Origin: Ilumatobacteraceae bacterium | Lineage (GTDB): Bacteria; Actinomycetota; Acidimicrobiia; Acidimicrobiales; Ilumatobacteraceae | Direction of reading: 5' to 3' | Length of the DNA: 34,200 nucleotides | Assembly (NCBI GenBank): GCA_022843125.1 | Contig: JALHOG010000060.1 | Span: forward strand, 1-34,200 | In this document: positions 6,367 to 14,548 of the stretch, piece by piece | Layout of the letters: every line of letters begins with the position of its first letter | Position numbering within the stretch: the first letter of the stretch is position 1 | Program-made: the position numbers and the translations under genes | Notes under the pieces: generated by a model | What the model was told of the DNA's origin: nothing | Databases searched by the model: none | What the model saw: only the letters and a program-made list of their open reading frames with translations

Positions 6367-6574
6367 CACGCGCTCCCGTAACCGAACCCACCACCGGCCA
6401 GCCCGCTCGAACGCGCACGCACACCGTGCCGGCGCTCACGCCGGCGCCCGCCAGCGCCGCGGGGCAACCCTCAGGGTTCCGTCAGAACACGAGCACGACG
6501 CCCCTCGACGACACACCCACGACCATCACCGCCACACGCGCACACACAACGCCCCGCCGCGACACGGGGCAACC
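6367..6574. other. Intergenic region between convergent genes with hairpins
   Basis: There is no supportable gene. Two hairpins lie here (6428-6445 and 6466-6478), plus a short phrase GGGGCAACC(C)TCAGGG that occurs twice (6461-6476 and about 6567-6581), the second copy running into the end of the leftward amidase gene. The sequence is rich in CA/CG dinucleotide runs. Confidence 0.5.
6428..6445. terminator. Hairpin terminator candidate
   Basis: GCCGGCG-CTCA-CGCCGGC is a perfect 7-bp stem with a 4-base loop. It lies 62 bases after the HNH gene and faces the convergent amidase gene. There is no T-run, as is common in high-GC actinobacteria. A second smaller hairpin, AACCC-TCA-GGGTT, follows at 6466-6478. 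Confidence 0.45.
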
Positions 6575-7459
6575 TCAGGGCTGCGGCGGGTGACCGTCGT
6601 GGGTGAGCAGGCCTCGGTACATCTCGGGGCGGCGATCGCGGAACACACCCCACGCCCGGCGGTACGCACCAATCTCGTCGAGGTCGAACGTGTGGACACG
6701 TACACCGGTCTCGTCGCGGCCCATCTCGTGAACGATCTCACCCTGCCAGTCGGCGATGAACGACCGTCCGTAGAACGTGTCGCTCGTCCCGCCCGGCGCC
6801 GTCTCGGTGCCGACGCGGTTGGACGCCAGCACCGGCACGAGGTTGGCGCCGGCGTGCCCGCGCATGACGTTCTGCCAGTGCGACGACGAGTCGTAGTCGG
6901 GCGCCCCCGGCTCGGAGCCGATCGCGGTCGGGTAGAGCAGCAACTCGGCACCCATCAGCGCCATGCAGCGCGCACACTCGGGGAACCACTGGTCCCAGCA
7001 GATGCCGACACCGATCCGCCCGACCGCGGTGTCCCACACTCGGAAGCCCGTGTCGCCGGGCGAGAAGTAGAACTTCTCCTGGTAGCCGGGCCCGTCGGGG
7101 ATGTGCGTCTTGCGGTACGTGCCGAGCCGCGAGCCGTCGGCGTCGACCACGACGACCGTGTTGAAGGTGGTGTTGCCGGCCCGTTCGAACACGCTGACCG
7201 GCAGGACCACACCGAGCTCACGTGCCAGGGTGGCGAACCGCTCGACGGTGGGATGCCGGTCGATCGGTGCCGCCGACGCCAGGAACGAGGCGTGCTGCTC
7301 GATGCAGAAGTAGTCGCCGTCGAACAGCTCCTGCAACAGCACGAGCTGCGCACCGCCGGCGGCCGCATCCCGGACCAGCGCCTCCGCCCGGTCGCAGTTC
7401 GTCGCCCAGTCGTTCGCCGACGCCATCTGCGTGATCGCGACGGTGACCGACCGAGTCAT
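6575..7459 (-). CDS. aguB: N-carbamoylputrescine amidase-type nitrilase-superfamily hydrolase
   Basis: A 294-residue carbon-nitrogen hydrolase with the Glu-Lys-Cys triad at E44 (LLQELFDGDYFC), K117 (YRKTHIPDGPGYQEKFYFSPGD) and C154 (GVGICWDQWFPECAR). These stretches, and 'SSSHWQNVMRGHAGANLVPVLASNR', are characteristic of AguB, which hydrolyses N-carbamoylputrescine to putrescine, CO2 and NH3 in the agmatine route. The partner gene aguA is not in view, and the gene instead sits behind ligA-ligB: its ATG overlaps the ligB stop (ATGA). This raises the alternative that it hydrolyses an amide or carbamoyl product of a ring-cleavage pathway. The family assignment is strong; the physiological substrate is less certain. 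Confidence 0.8.
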   Translation of the reverse strand: MTRSVTVAITQMASANDWATNCDRAEALVRDAAAGGAQLVLLQELFDGDYFCIEQHASFLASAAPIDRHPTVERFATLARELGVVLPVSVFERAGNTTFNTVVVVDADGSRLGTYRKTHIPDGPGYQEKFYFSPGDTGFRVWDTAVGRIGVGICWDQWFPECARCMALMGAELLLYPTAIGSEPGAPDYDSSSHWQNVMRGHAGANLVPVLASNRVGTETAPGGTSDTFYGRSFIADWQGEIVHEMGRDETGVRVHTFDLDEIGAYRRAWGVFRDRRPEMYRGLLTHDGHPPQP

Positions 7460-8295
7460 GCGTTCTCGAGGACGAGGAGGCCGTTGTGGGTGTTGCTGGT
7501 GGGGACGTGGGTGGCGCGGTAGATCTCCTTCACGTCGGGGTTCATCGCCCCACGCATGATCAGCCACATCACGAGCTCGATCCCCTCGCTGCCCGCCTCG
7601 CGGAGGTACTCGATGTGCGGGATCAGCGCGGCCGCCTCCGGGTCGTTCACGAGCAGGTCGAGGAAGCGCGCATCCCACGCCTCGTTGATCAGACCGGCGC
7701 GCTGCGCCTGGAGCTGGTGCGACATGCCGCCGGTGCCGAAGATGACGATCCGCTCGTCACCCGGGTACGAGTCGATCGCCCGCCGGATCGCCTGGCCGAG
7801 CCGGAAGCACCGGTTCCCGGTGGGCGGCGGGTATTGCACCACGTTGACCGCGAGCGGGATCACCTTGCACGGCCACGCGTCGGGCTGGCCGTACGCCACC
7901 GAGAGCGGCACGGTGAGGCCGTGGTCGACCTCCATCTCGTTGACGAGCGTCATGTCGAACTCGTCGAGGATCAGCGACTCGGCGAGATGCCACGCCAGCT
8001 CGGGATGCCCCATCACGTCGGGGACGGGACGCTTGCCGAACCCCTCGTCGGCGATGCCGAACCGCTCGGCCATACCGAGCGCGAACGTCGGGATCAGCTC
8101 GAGCGAGAAGGCGGACGCATGATCGTTGTAGACCACGATGCAGACGTCGGGGCTCACCTTCGCCATCCACTCGCGCGCCGGTGGCAGCTTGTCGAAGTAG
8201 GGCTTCCAATAGTCGTCCTGGGTGCGGCCCTTGTCGATCGCGACACCGACCGCAGGGATGTGCGAGGTGCCGATCGCACCCACCAGGTCAGCCAT
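7456..8295 (-). CDS. ligB: Class III extradiol dioxygenase beta subunit (LigB-type, protocatechuate 4,5-dioxygenase-like)
   Basis: A 279-residue catalytic subunit. The iron ligands of LigB are present in the right places: H12 (GTSHIPAVG), H59 (VVYNDHAS) and E240 (GSEGIELVMW), with the catalytic base H193 (GTGGMSHQLQ). In Sphingobium LigB these are H12, H61, E242 and H195. Such enzymes cleave catecholic rings next to the hydroxyls with O2; protocatechuate is the type substrate, but gallate or other 3,4-dihydroxy aromatics are possible. It overlaps the upstream ligA by 8 bases and the downstream amidase by 4, so the three are almost surely one operon. Other genes of the 4,5-cleavage pathway (ligC, ligI, ligJ, ligK) are absent from the window. 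Confidence 0.85.
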   Translation of the reverse strand: MADLVGAIGTSHIPAVGVAIDKGRTQDDYWKPYFDKLPPAREWMAKVSPDVCIVVYNDHASAFSLELIPTFALGMAERFGIADEGFGKRPVPDVMGHPELAWHLAESLILDEFDMTLVNEMEVDHGLTVPLSVAYGQPDAWPCKVIPLAVNVVQYPPPTGNRCFRLGQAIRRAIDSYPGDERIVIFGTGGMSHQLQAQRAGLINEAWDARFLDLLVNDPEAAALIPHIEYLREAGSEGIELVMWLIMRGAMNPDVKEIYRATHVPTSNTHNGLLVLENA

Positions 8296-8704
8296 GGTTC
8301 GCTCCCTCTCCGGTCGTGGCCCACTCCGACGTTCGGCGGTTGCCGTCGATCGGGCGGCCGCCGCCGAGCATCATGCCGAGGTACTCCTCTTCGCTGACCC
8401 CGGTCTGCTTCGCGGCGAGCTGCTGGAACGTCAGGCCGTCGCACGCCGCCAACTTGAACGTGTAGTAGATGTTGCCGCCCAGCTCGAGCAGGTGGATCCA
8501 CTCGCGTTGCAGAATCGCGTCGCGCTGCTCCGCGGTGAGCGGGTACCGGTCGAGGTAGGCCGCTTCGTCGGCACGGAACGCCTCGCGGTTGGCTTCGTGT
8601 CGCAGCGACATGCAGAACTGGTTGATCCAGTAGCCCTGCCGGCTGCGTCGCCCGTCGAAGACGAACGTGCCGGGGATGTCGTCGTACTCCCGATCAGCGG
8701 TCAC
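8288..8704 (-). CDS. ligA: Extradiol dioxygenase alpha subunit (LigA-type)
   Basis: A 138-residue small subunit that caps the LigB active site. Family features include GTFVFDGRRSRQGYWINQFCMSL and 'YPLTAEQRDAILQREWIHLLELGGNIYYTFKLAACDGLTFQQLAAKQTGVSEEEYLGMMLGGGRP', a good match to LigA along its length. The start is GTG at 8704, with no strong ribosome binding site. It overlaps ligB by 8 bases. A hairpin-like inverted repeat (8719-8753) precedes it and separates it from the shikimate kinase-like gene upstream. Confidence 0.85.
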   Translation of the reverse strand: MTADREYDDIPGTFVFDGRRSRQGYWINQFCMSLRHEANREAFRADEAAYLDRYPLTAEQRDAILQREWIHLLELGGNIYYTFKLAACDGLTFQQLAAKQTGVSEEEYLGMMLGGGRPIDGNRRTSEWATTGEGANHG

Positions 8705-8718
8705 GCGACCATCGTAGG

Positions 8719-8753
8719 GCGAACCGACAACCAGGTTTCCATCGCCGGTTCGC
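8719..8753. promoter_or_regulatory. Inverted repeat upstream of ligA
   Basis: GCGAACCG (8719-8726) and CGGTTCGC (8746-8753) are perfect 8-bp arms 19 bases apart, 15-49 bases before the ligA start. It could be an operator for the ligAB operon or the terminator of the preceding kinase gene. Confidence 0.4.
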
Positions 8754-8773
8754 CAGCGGTCCGGGTCAGGGGC

Positions 8774-9283
8774 TCAGTCGGCCGCGTCGAGGCGGGCGAG
8801 GATCGTGTCGGCGACCTCATCGGGTGAACGGTCGTCGGTGGGCACCTGGTCGAAGCGGCCGTACCCCTCGGCCCGCTCGGCGAGCAGCGCGACGACACGC
8901 GCGCGGGCGTCACCACCGGCAAGGAGGGGACGGCCGACCGCCACACCGTCGGGGGCCACCCGGGCGAGGATCGTGTCGACCGATGCGGTGAGGCAGAACA
9001 CCCGCCCCGTTCCGCCCAGCACGTCGGCGTTGACCGGGTCGAGCAGGAGCCGACCTCCGGTCGAGATCACCAGACGGTCCAGCGTCGCGAGGTCGGCCGC
9101 GACCTCGCGTTCGATCCGGCGGAACTCCTCCTCGCCGCTCGCGGCGAAGATGTCGGCGATCGGCCCGAACCGTTCGACGATCACGGCGTCGGTGTCGACC
9201 AGCTCGTACCCGAGCCGCGCCGCGACCAGCCGACCGACGGTCGTCTTGCCCGTCCCCATGAAGCCCGTCAGCACGACGTTCAT
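8774..9283 (-). CDS. aroK: Shikimate kinase-like P-loop kinase
   Basis: A 169-residue nucleoside-monophosphate-kinase fold protein of shikimate kinase length. It has Walker A GFMGTGKT (residues 7-14), the substrate-binding D32 (VDTDAVIVERFG), a GEEEFRRIERE helix (50-60), STGGR (75-78), and GRPLL (117-121) in the lid region. In shikimate kinases the central motif is usually GGG; here the third glycine is Arg78. The family phosphorylates shikimate at O3 in aromatic amino acid synthesis. No other aro gene is adjacent, so this may be a second copy or a related kinase. ATG at 9283 was chosen because the fold starts there; the upstream in-frame extension to 9319 looks non-coding. Confidence 0.7.
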   Translation of the reverse strand: MNVVLTGFMGTGKTTVGRLVAARLGYELVDTDAVIVERFGPIADIFAASGEEEFRRIEREVAADLATLDRLVISTGGRLLLDPVNADVLGGTGRVFCLTASVDTILARVAPDGVAVGRPLLAGGDARARVVALLAERAEGYGRFDQVPTDDRSPDEVADTILARLDAAD

Positions 9284-9360
9284 CCGTGGGAGGCTACGGA
9301 CCGGGTCACCCCTCCGCATGATGCCGCCACCGGAGCGCCCGACGCGTACCGTTCGACGGT

Positions 9361-10494
9361 ATGAGCGAAGAGATCCGCCCGTTCACGATCGCCGTCCCCG
9401 AGTCGGTGCTCGACGACCTGAAGAACCGGCTGCACCACACCCGCTGGCCCGACCGCGAGCTGGTCGACGACTGGTCGCAAGGGGTCCCGCTGCACTACGT
9501 CCGCGAGCTCGCCGCGTACTGGGCGAACGAGTACGACTGGCGCAGCCGCGAGACGCTGCTCAACCGCTTCGACCAGTACGTCACCGAGATCGACGGGCTC
9601 GACATCCACTTCATCCACCAGCGGTCGCCGCACCCCGACGCGATCCCGCTGCTGATCACCCACGGCTGGCCCGGTTCGATCGTCGAGTTCCACAAGGTGA
9701 TCGAGCCGTTGACCGACCCGGTCGCCCACGGTGGCGACGCCGCCGACGCGTTCCAGGTGATCGCGCCCTCGCTCCCCGGGTTCGCGTTCTCCGGCAAGCC
9801 CCGCGAGACCGGGTGGGGCGTCGAGAAGATCGGGGCCACGTGGGCGACGCTGATGGCCCGTCTCGGCTACGACCGGTACCTCGCCCAGGGTGGCGACTGG
9901 GGATCGGCGGTCACGTCGCAGGTCGGCGCGCAGGACCCCGAGCACTGTGCGTCGATCCACCTCACGCTCGCCATGTCGGCCCGTCCGAAGAGCACGCCCA
10001 CCGAACCCGACGAGCTCCATGCGATGGAGCGGATCGGCTACTACCTGAACTGGGACTCGGGGTACTCGACCCAGCAGAAGACCCGCCCGCAGACGCTCGG
10101 CTACGGCCTCGCCGATTCACCCGCCGGCCAGCTGGCGTGGATCGTCGAGAAGTTCTGGGCGTGGACCGACTGCGACGGCCACCCCGAGCACGCGCTCACC
10201 CGCGACGAGATGCTCGACAACGTGATGCTGTACTGGGCGACCGACTCGGCCACCTCGTCGGCACGGATCTACTGGGAGAGCTTCGGGCGCGCCAACCGTC
10301 CGGTCGTCACGGTGCCCACCGCGTTCGGGGTCTACCCGAAGGAGATCGTGCCACCGGTGCGCAACTGGGTCGCCGAGCTCTACCCCGACGTCATCCACTG
10401 GACCGAGCACCCGAAGGGCGGCCACTTCGCCGCGTTCGAGGTGCCCGACACCTTCGTCGCCGACCTGCGCGCCTGGGCCCGCCTCGTCCGCTGA
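9361..10494 (+). CDS. Epoxide hydrolase (microsomal/juvenile-hormone type, alpha/beta hydrolase)
   Basis: A 377-residue enzyme. The EHN N-terminal domain (about 1-110) is typical: 'RPFTIAVPESVLDDLKNRLHHTRWPD'. The alpha/beta hydrolase core follows with the oxyanion motif HGWPGS (101-106), nucleophile D179 (QGGDWGS), lid Tyr304 (ARIYWESFG), and general base H355 (PKGGHFAAFEVPD). Enzymes of this type open epoxides to vicinal diols through an alkyl-enzyme ester at Asp. The physiological substrate is unknown. It is a single gene, divergent from the kinase, with the short intergenic gap (77 bases) holding both starts. No ribosome binding site is obvious (CGACGGT just upstream), so a leaderless start is possible. 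Confidence 0.9.
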   Translation: MSEEIRPFTIAVPESVLDDLKNRLHHTRWPDRELVDDWSQGVPLHYVRELAAYWANEYDWRSRETLLNRFDQYVTEIDGLDIHFIHQRSPHPDAIPLLITHGWPGSIVEFHKVIEPLTDPVAHGGDAADAFQVIAPSLPGFAFSGKPRETGWGVEKIGATWATLMARLGYDRYLAQGGDWGSAVTSQVGAQDPEHCASIHLTLAMSARPKSTPTEPDELHAMERIGYYLNWDSGYSTQQKTRPQTLGYGLADSPAGQLAWIVEKFWAWTDCDGHPEHALTRDEMLDNVMLYWATDSATSSARIYWESFGRANRPVVTVPTAFGVYPKEIVPPVRNWVAELYPDVIHWTEHPKGGHFAAFEVPDTFVADLRAWARLVR

Positions 10495-10510
10495 CCGGTC
10501 ACGCGACCCG

Positions 10511-11263
10511 TCACATCGCGAACGTGTCGAGCGCGCCGGGCGGACCAGTGCGGACGTACCACTCGTAGCCGTACACGCCGGCGAACGTGGCATCGTCGAG
10601 GGCGAGCACGCTGGAGTCGGCCGGGATCTGGCTCGCGTGTGCGGCGATCGCGGCCCGCTTGCGTTCGATCACCGGTGTGACGTCGATGGTCGTCGTCACG
10701 AACACCGTCGGCACCCCGGTCGGGACCGCCTCGTGCATCGACAGCACGGCCAGGTCGACCAGATGCGTCTCGACGAAGTGGAGGTACTCGCGGTCGACCG
10801 TGGCCTCGTACACGGTCGGCACCGCGGCCAGCTCAGCGGCTCGCCGCCCCACCCGGTGGACGGCGAGATGGTCGGCGTGGCCGTAGATCCCGCCCTCGTC
10901 GTAGTAGACGAGCGCGCCGGCACCGACGTCACGCAGGATCGTCGCGAGCCGGTTCGCTGCCTCGTCGACATCGGCCAGCGCGAACGCCTCGGCGCGCATC
11001 GGCTCACCTGGCGCGGCGAGTCCCGAGTCCTCGTAGCCGAGGAACTCGACGTGACCGACGCCGAGCGCGGCGCAGGCCCGTCGCGTCTCGTCCGCACGGT
11101 GCTCGGCGAGCGAGGTGGCCGCGCCGTGATGCAGGCCCTGCTCCCCCGAGGTCGCGATCACCACGGTGACCCGCACCCCGGCGTCGGCGAGCAGCGCGAT
11201 CGTTCCACCCGTGAAGATCGCCTCGTCATCGGGATGGGCGTGGAAGAAGACGACCGTGCTCAC
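10511..11263 (-). CDS. PIG-L family N-acetylglucosaminyl deacetylase (MshB-like)
   Basis: A 250-residue zinc amidase. AHPDDE (9-14) gives the zinc ligands H10 and D13 and the base D12; YGHADHLAVH (127-136) gives the third ligand H132. The family de-N-acetylates GlcNAc conjugates, as in MshB (mycothiol synthesis) and Mca. The substrate is not defined by sequence alone, and no mycothiol genes are adjacent. The start is GTG at 11263. It lies 31 bases behind the PEP-utilising protein on the same strand, so the two are likely co-transcribed. Confidence 0.85.
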   Translation of the reverse strand: MSTVVFFHAHPDDEAIFTGGTIALLADAGVRVTVVIATSGEQGLHHGAATSLAEHRADETRRACAALGVGHVEFLGYEDSGLAAPGEPMRAEAFALADVDEAANRLATILRDVGAGALVYYDEGGIYGHADHLAVHRVGRRAAELAAVPTVYEATVDREYLHFVETHLVDLAVLSMHEAVPTGVPTVFVTTTIDVTPVIERKRAAIAAHASQIPADSSVLALDDATFAGVYGYEWYVRTGPPGALDTFAM

Positions 11264-11294
11264 CGTGCTGGACCCGTCGGAGGTGGCGCCGCCG

Positions 11295-13022
11295 TCACTC
11301 GACGACCGTGACGGTGCCGGCCGTGCCGTCGACCTCGACGAGCATCCCGTCGGTCAGCCGCTTGGTCGCGTCGGCGACAGCGACCACGCACGGGATGCCG
11401 AGCTCGCGCGACACGATCACCGCGTGGCTCATCAGCGCACCCACGTTGACGACGACCGCGGCGGCGGGGAGGAACAACGGCGTCCATGCGGGATCGGTGA
11501 GCGGAGCGACCAGCACCTCGCCCGGCATCAGGTCGAACGCGTCGTCCGGATCGAGGACCACCCGCACCCGGCCGCGCACCACGCCGGCGCATCCGGCGTT
11601 CCCCGTGAGCACCGTCCCCGGCGCTGCCGGCGGCACGGCGACGGCAGCGGCGTGCTCGGCCTCGAGCTGCTCGATCGACGGCACTTCGGCCTGCGACGTG
11701 ATGAAGAAGCGTGGTTCGACCGCGGCGAACCGGGCGTGGAGCGCCGAACGCTCGGCGAGCGTCGCGGCCAGCGTCGACGGGGCTGCGAGGTAGGCCGAGA
11801 GCTCCTCGTCGGGGCGGAGCAATGCCAGCTCGACGGGGTCACCGGTCCCGCCGCGCTCGGCACTGCGCCGAACCAGCTCGCGGTACACCTGCTTGACCGG
11901 GAAGGTCAGGCGCACCGCCCGGTCGCGGGTCGCCTCACGCGCCTGTGACCACCAGCCGACGGCGTCGATCGCCTTGTCGAAGTTGAGCCGATCGAGGATG
12001 TTGAGCGTGGGCCGTACCACGGCGATCGCCTCGTCGCGAGCTGCTCGTTCGGCGACCGGATCGGGCGCCACCCGTAGCTCGTGGTCGGCCAGCCGCATCC
12101 GGTCGACGGCGATCAGGGCGAGCTCGGGCGTGTTGTCCCACGTTCGGCCCGACAGCTCCCAGTCGTTCGGTCCGCGGTGACCGTGCTCGCGGAGGAACAG
12201 GGCGAAGTGGGCGTTGAACTCCTCGGCGTCCTGCCGCCCGTGGAGGCGGTCGAGGAGCCCCTCGACACCGAGATCGAACTCCGCGGTGAGTGAGGCGCTG
12301 CCGCGCACGAGCTGCGCGATCTGCGAGAGATCGCGGGAGTACATCGCCGAGCGCACCTCGCCCGACGATCCGATCAGCGCGGTGACCAGACCCGGCTTGC
12401 CTGCGGCCGTGCACGCGTCGGCGAGCACGCCGGCGACGATCGACGACAGCGCGGTGGTGACCATGTGGTTGTGGAACACCCGCTCGAACGGCTCGGGCAT
12501 CGACCGGACGTACGCGAGCAGCTCGGCGTCGGGGGCGTCGAGCGCCGGCCGGCGGCGGGCGAACTCGTCGGCGGCCCGGTAGCTGTCGGCCACGATCTCG
12601 GGGACGTCGCGCTGGTTGAGCGCGCTCATCACCGACTTCAGGATCTTGAGCGACGCGAGCACGTTGCGATCGCCGGGATGCGCGCGGTACGGCGGCGGGT
12701 TGCCTTCACCGAAGAACGAGATGTCGATCGCCTGCGCCGACGACCCGGGGGCGCGCACACCGAGGATCCGCAGGAACGACAGGTTGAGATAGCAGTAGCC
12801 GCCGTACAACCCGATGATCACCGGGGCGTCACTCGCGAAGTCCTTCGGGGTGGTGACGCCCAGCTCGGCGTAGGCCCGCCGCCAGCCGCGCTCGGCCGGG
12901 ATCACGCCGAGCTCGTAGGTGAGCGGGGTGAGCACCTCGGGGAACACCTCGCCGACGTTGCCACGCGTGTTGATCGGCCATCGCGGGTCGACGGTGCCCT
13001 CGACGATCCAGTGCGTCCCCAT
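11295..13022 (-). CDS. PEP-utilising enzyme with swivelling His domain but no ATP-grasp domain
   Basis: A 575-residue protein. The C-terminal 90 residues form the phosphohistidine swivel domain of PEP synthase/PPDK/rifampicin phosphotransferase: 'GNAGCAGVVRGRVRVVLDPDDAFDLMPGEVLVAPLTDPAWTPLF', then 'VGALMSHAVIVSRELGIPCVV' with the phosphorylatable H533. The N-terminal 450 residues are helical and resemble the middle region found in rifampicin-phosphotransferase-like and other PEP-utilising proteins. The ATP-binding PPDK N-domain (about 330 residues) is absent. The protein therefore cannot by itself run the usual ATP-to-phosphohistidine reaction and should need a partner, as in phenylphosphate synthase-type systems. 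ATG at 13022 has GAGGGGGA 7 bases upstream. The PIG-L gene follows. Confidence 0.75.
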   Translation of the reverse strand: MGTHWIVEGTVDPRWPINTRGNVGEVFPEVLTPLTYELGVIPAERGWRRAYAELGVTTPKDFASDAPVIIGLYGGYCYLNLSFLRILGVRAPGSSAQAIDISFFGEGNPPPYRAHPGDRNVLASLKILKSVMSALNQRDVPEIVADSYRAADEFARRRPALDAPDAELLAYVRSMPEPFERVFHNHMVTTALSSIVAGVLADACTAAGKPGLVTALIGSSGEVRSAMYSRDLSQIAQLVRGSASLTAEFDLGVEGLLDRLHGRQDAEEFNAHFALFLREHGHRGPNDWELSGRTWDNTPELALIAVDRMRLADHELRVAPDPVAERAARDEAIAVVRPTLNILDRLNFDKAIDAVGWWSQAREATRDRAVRLTFPVKQVYRELVRRSAERGGTGDPVELALLRPDEELSAYLAAPSTLAATLAERSALHARFAAVEPRFFITSQAEVPSIEQLEAEHAAAVAVPPAAPGTVLTGNAGCAGVVRGRVRVVLDPDDAFDLMPGEVLVAPLTDPAWTPLFLPAAAVVVNVGALMSHAVIVSRELGIPCVVAVADATKRLTDGMLVEVDGTAGTVTVVE

Positions 13023-13162
13023 CAGCGTGTCCCCCTCGTTCGCCCCTCGCTCGCGTGCGCCACAGTTCACCACGCGCTTCGCCCGACCGCCACCGCCGCG
13101 GCCCCGACACATGCTGCACGCACGTCCCGCGGCGCGTGCTCGTCGGCGACCAGAATGCAGCG

Positions 13163-14548
13163 GTGACCGAGCCGGCGGAACCGAACCCCAACGCACGCCA
13201 ATTGACCGCCGACTTCTACGAACGGGTCCTTGACCAGATCCCCACGCCGATCATGGTGGTCGATCAGGTGGGCGGCATCGTCTACGGCAACCGGTTCATG
13301 TCCCACACGGTCGGTCTGTCACTCGAGGAGGCCCGGGGCCGGAACATCATCGAGTTCATCCACGACGAGGACGTCTCGTGGGCGATCGACGCATTCGGGG
13401 CGTTGAGCGAGGCGGGGCGCGACGATTCGCCGTGGGCGTCGGAACCCTGGGCGCCCGTACCGATGCGCGTCGTCGATGGCTCCGGACGCCCGCTGCACGT
13501 CGAGGTCACCGGCGCGAACAGCCTCCACGACGACGTCGTCGACGGCTTCATCTACGAGGTGCGGCACGGCGCCGAGCCACGGATGCTGCGGGACGTGCTC
13601 ACCGGCCTCGCCAGCGGTCGTCCGGTCGGCGAGCTCGTCCAGCTCGTCGCGCAGATGATCGCCGCGCCTCCGATCCGCATCGAGGTGGTGATCGCCGAGG
13701 TGGGAAGTGGGCGCTGTCGCATCGTGGGAGCGACAGGCGAGCGGCTCGCCACCGCACTCGCCGACCTCGATCTCGACGCCGCCCCGTGGCTCACGGCGAA
13801 CGACCAGCCGGAACAGCTCGAGATCGCCGATCTCGACGAGCCGTACCGATCGGTGCTCACGGCTGCAGGCTTCGCCGACTGGTTCCACGTCGCGGTGGGT
13901 GACGGTGCGGGCGGGACGGCGTACCGGTTTGCGGCCCTCACGCCATATCACCATCTCACTGCGACCGGGATCCTGCACCGGCTCGCGCGCGCGACCGAGC
14001 TGCTCGGCGTGATCCGGATCCGCGCCACGAACGACGCGCTGCTCGCCCGCCGAGCACGTCACGACACGCTCACCGAGCTGCCCAACCGTGCCGGACTCGC
14101 CGCGGCGCTCGACGGTGACACCCCGCCCACCGCGGTGCTGTTCGTCGACCTGGACGGCTTCAAGCCGGTGAACGATCAGCACGGCCACGCCGCGGGTGAC
14201 CACGTGCTGCGCGCTGCCGCCCAACGCGTGCAGCGTGCGGTCCGGCCCGGTGACGTGGTCGCGCGCGTCGGGGGTGACGAATTCGTCGTGGTGCTGCCGG
14301 CGGTCGACGCGTCACAACGTCTCGAGGCAACGGTGAGGTCGATCGCCGACCGCATCCTGCGGGAGCTGACGCGACCGATCGAGGTGAACGGCGTCGAGAT
14401 CCACATCTCGGCGAGCATCGGGGTGGCCATCGCTCCACTCGGCAGTGACGTCGACGCGCTGGTGGCGGCTGCCGACGCGGCGATGTACGAGGTCAAGCGG
14501 GCGGGTGGCGCCGGTCACCGGATCACGGTCGTCAGCCCGGTGACGTGA
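13163..14548 (+). CDS. PAS-GGDEF diguanylate cyclase
   Basis: A 461-residue protein. A PAS domain occupies about residues 15-135 (ERVLDQIPTPIMVVDQVGGIVYGNRFM... FIHDEDV). A middle region (140-285) resembles no family I can name, possibly a degenerate GAF. The GGDEF domain (about 298-455) has the intact signature GGDEF at 370-374 and an RxxD inhibitory site (R361-D364) five residues before it. It should therefore make cyclic-di-GMP and show product inhibition. No membrane segment or EAL domain is present. The start is GTG at 13163, based on where the protein-like sequence begins; there is no strong ribosome binding site. It is divergent from the PEP-utilising gene. The 3' end overlaps the peroxiredoxin-like gene by 17 bases (convergent). 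Confidence 0.85.
   Translation: MTEPAEPNPNARQLTADFYERVLDQIPTPIMVVDQVGGIVYGNRFMSHTVGLSLEEARGRNIIEFIHDEDVSWAIDAFGALSEAGRDDSPWASEPWAPVPMRVVDGSGRPLHVEVTGANSLHDDVVDGFIYEVRHGAEPRMLRDVLTGLASGRPVGELVQLVAQMIAAPPIRIEVVIAEVGSGRCRIVGATGERLATALADLDLDAAPWLTANDQPEQLEIADLDEPYRSVLTAAGFADWFHVAVGDGAGGTAYRFAALTPYHHLTATGILHRLARATELLGVIRIRATNDALLARRARHDTLTELPNRAGLAAALDGDTPPTAVLFVDLDGFKPVNDQHGHAAGDHVLRAAAQRVQRAVRPGDVVARVGGDEFVVVLPAVDASQRLEATVRSIADRILRELTRPIEVNGVEIHISASIGVAIAPLGSDVDALVAAADAAMYEVKRAGGAGHRITVVSPVT

Noticed and set aside
5720..7522. 600-codon rightward frame bridging the HNH gene and the amidase gene
   Set aside because: It is the out-of-phase shadow of the HNH gene followed by the antisense of the amidase; no domain is visible.
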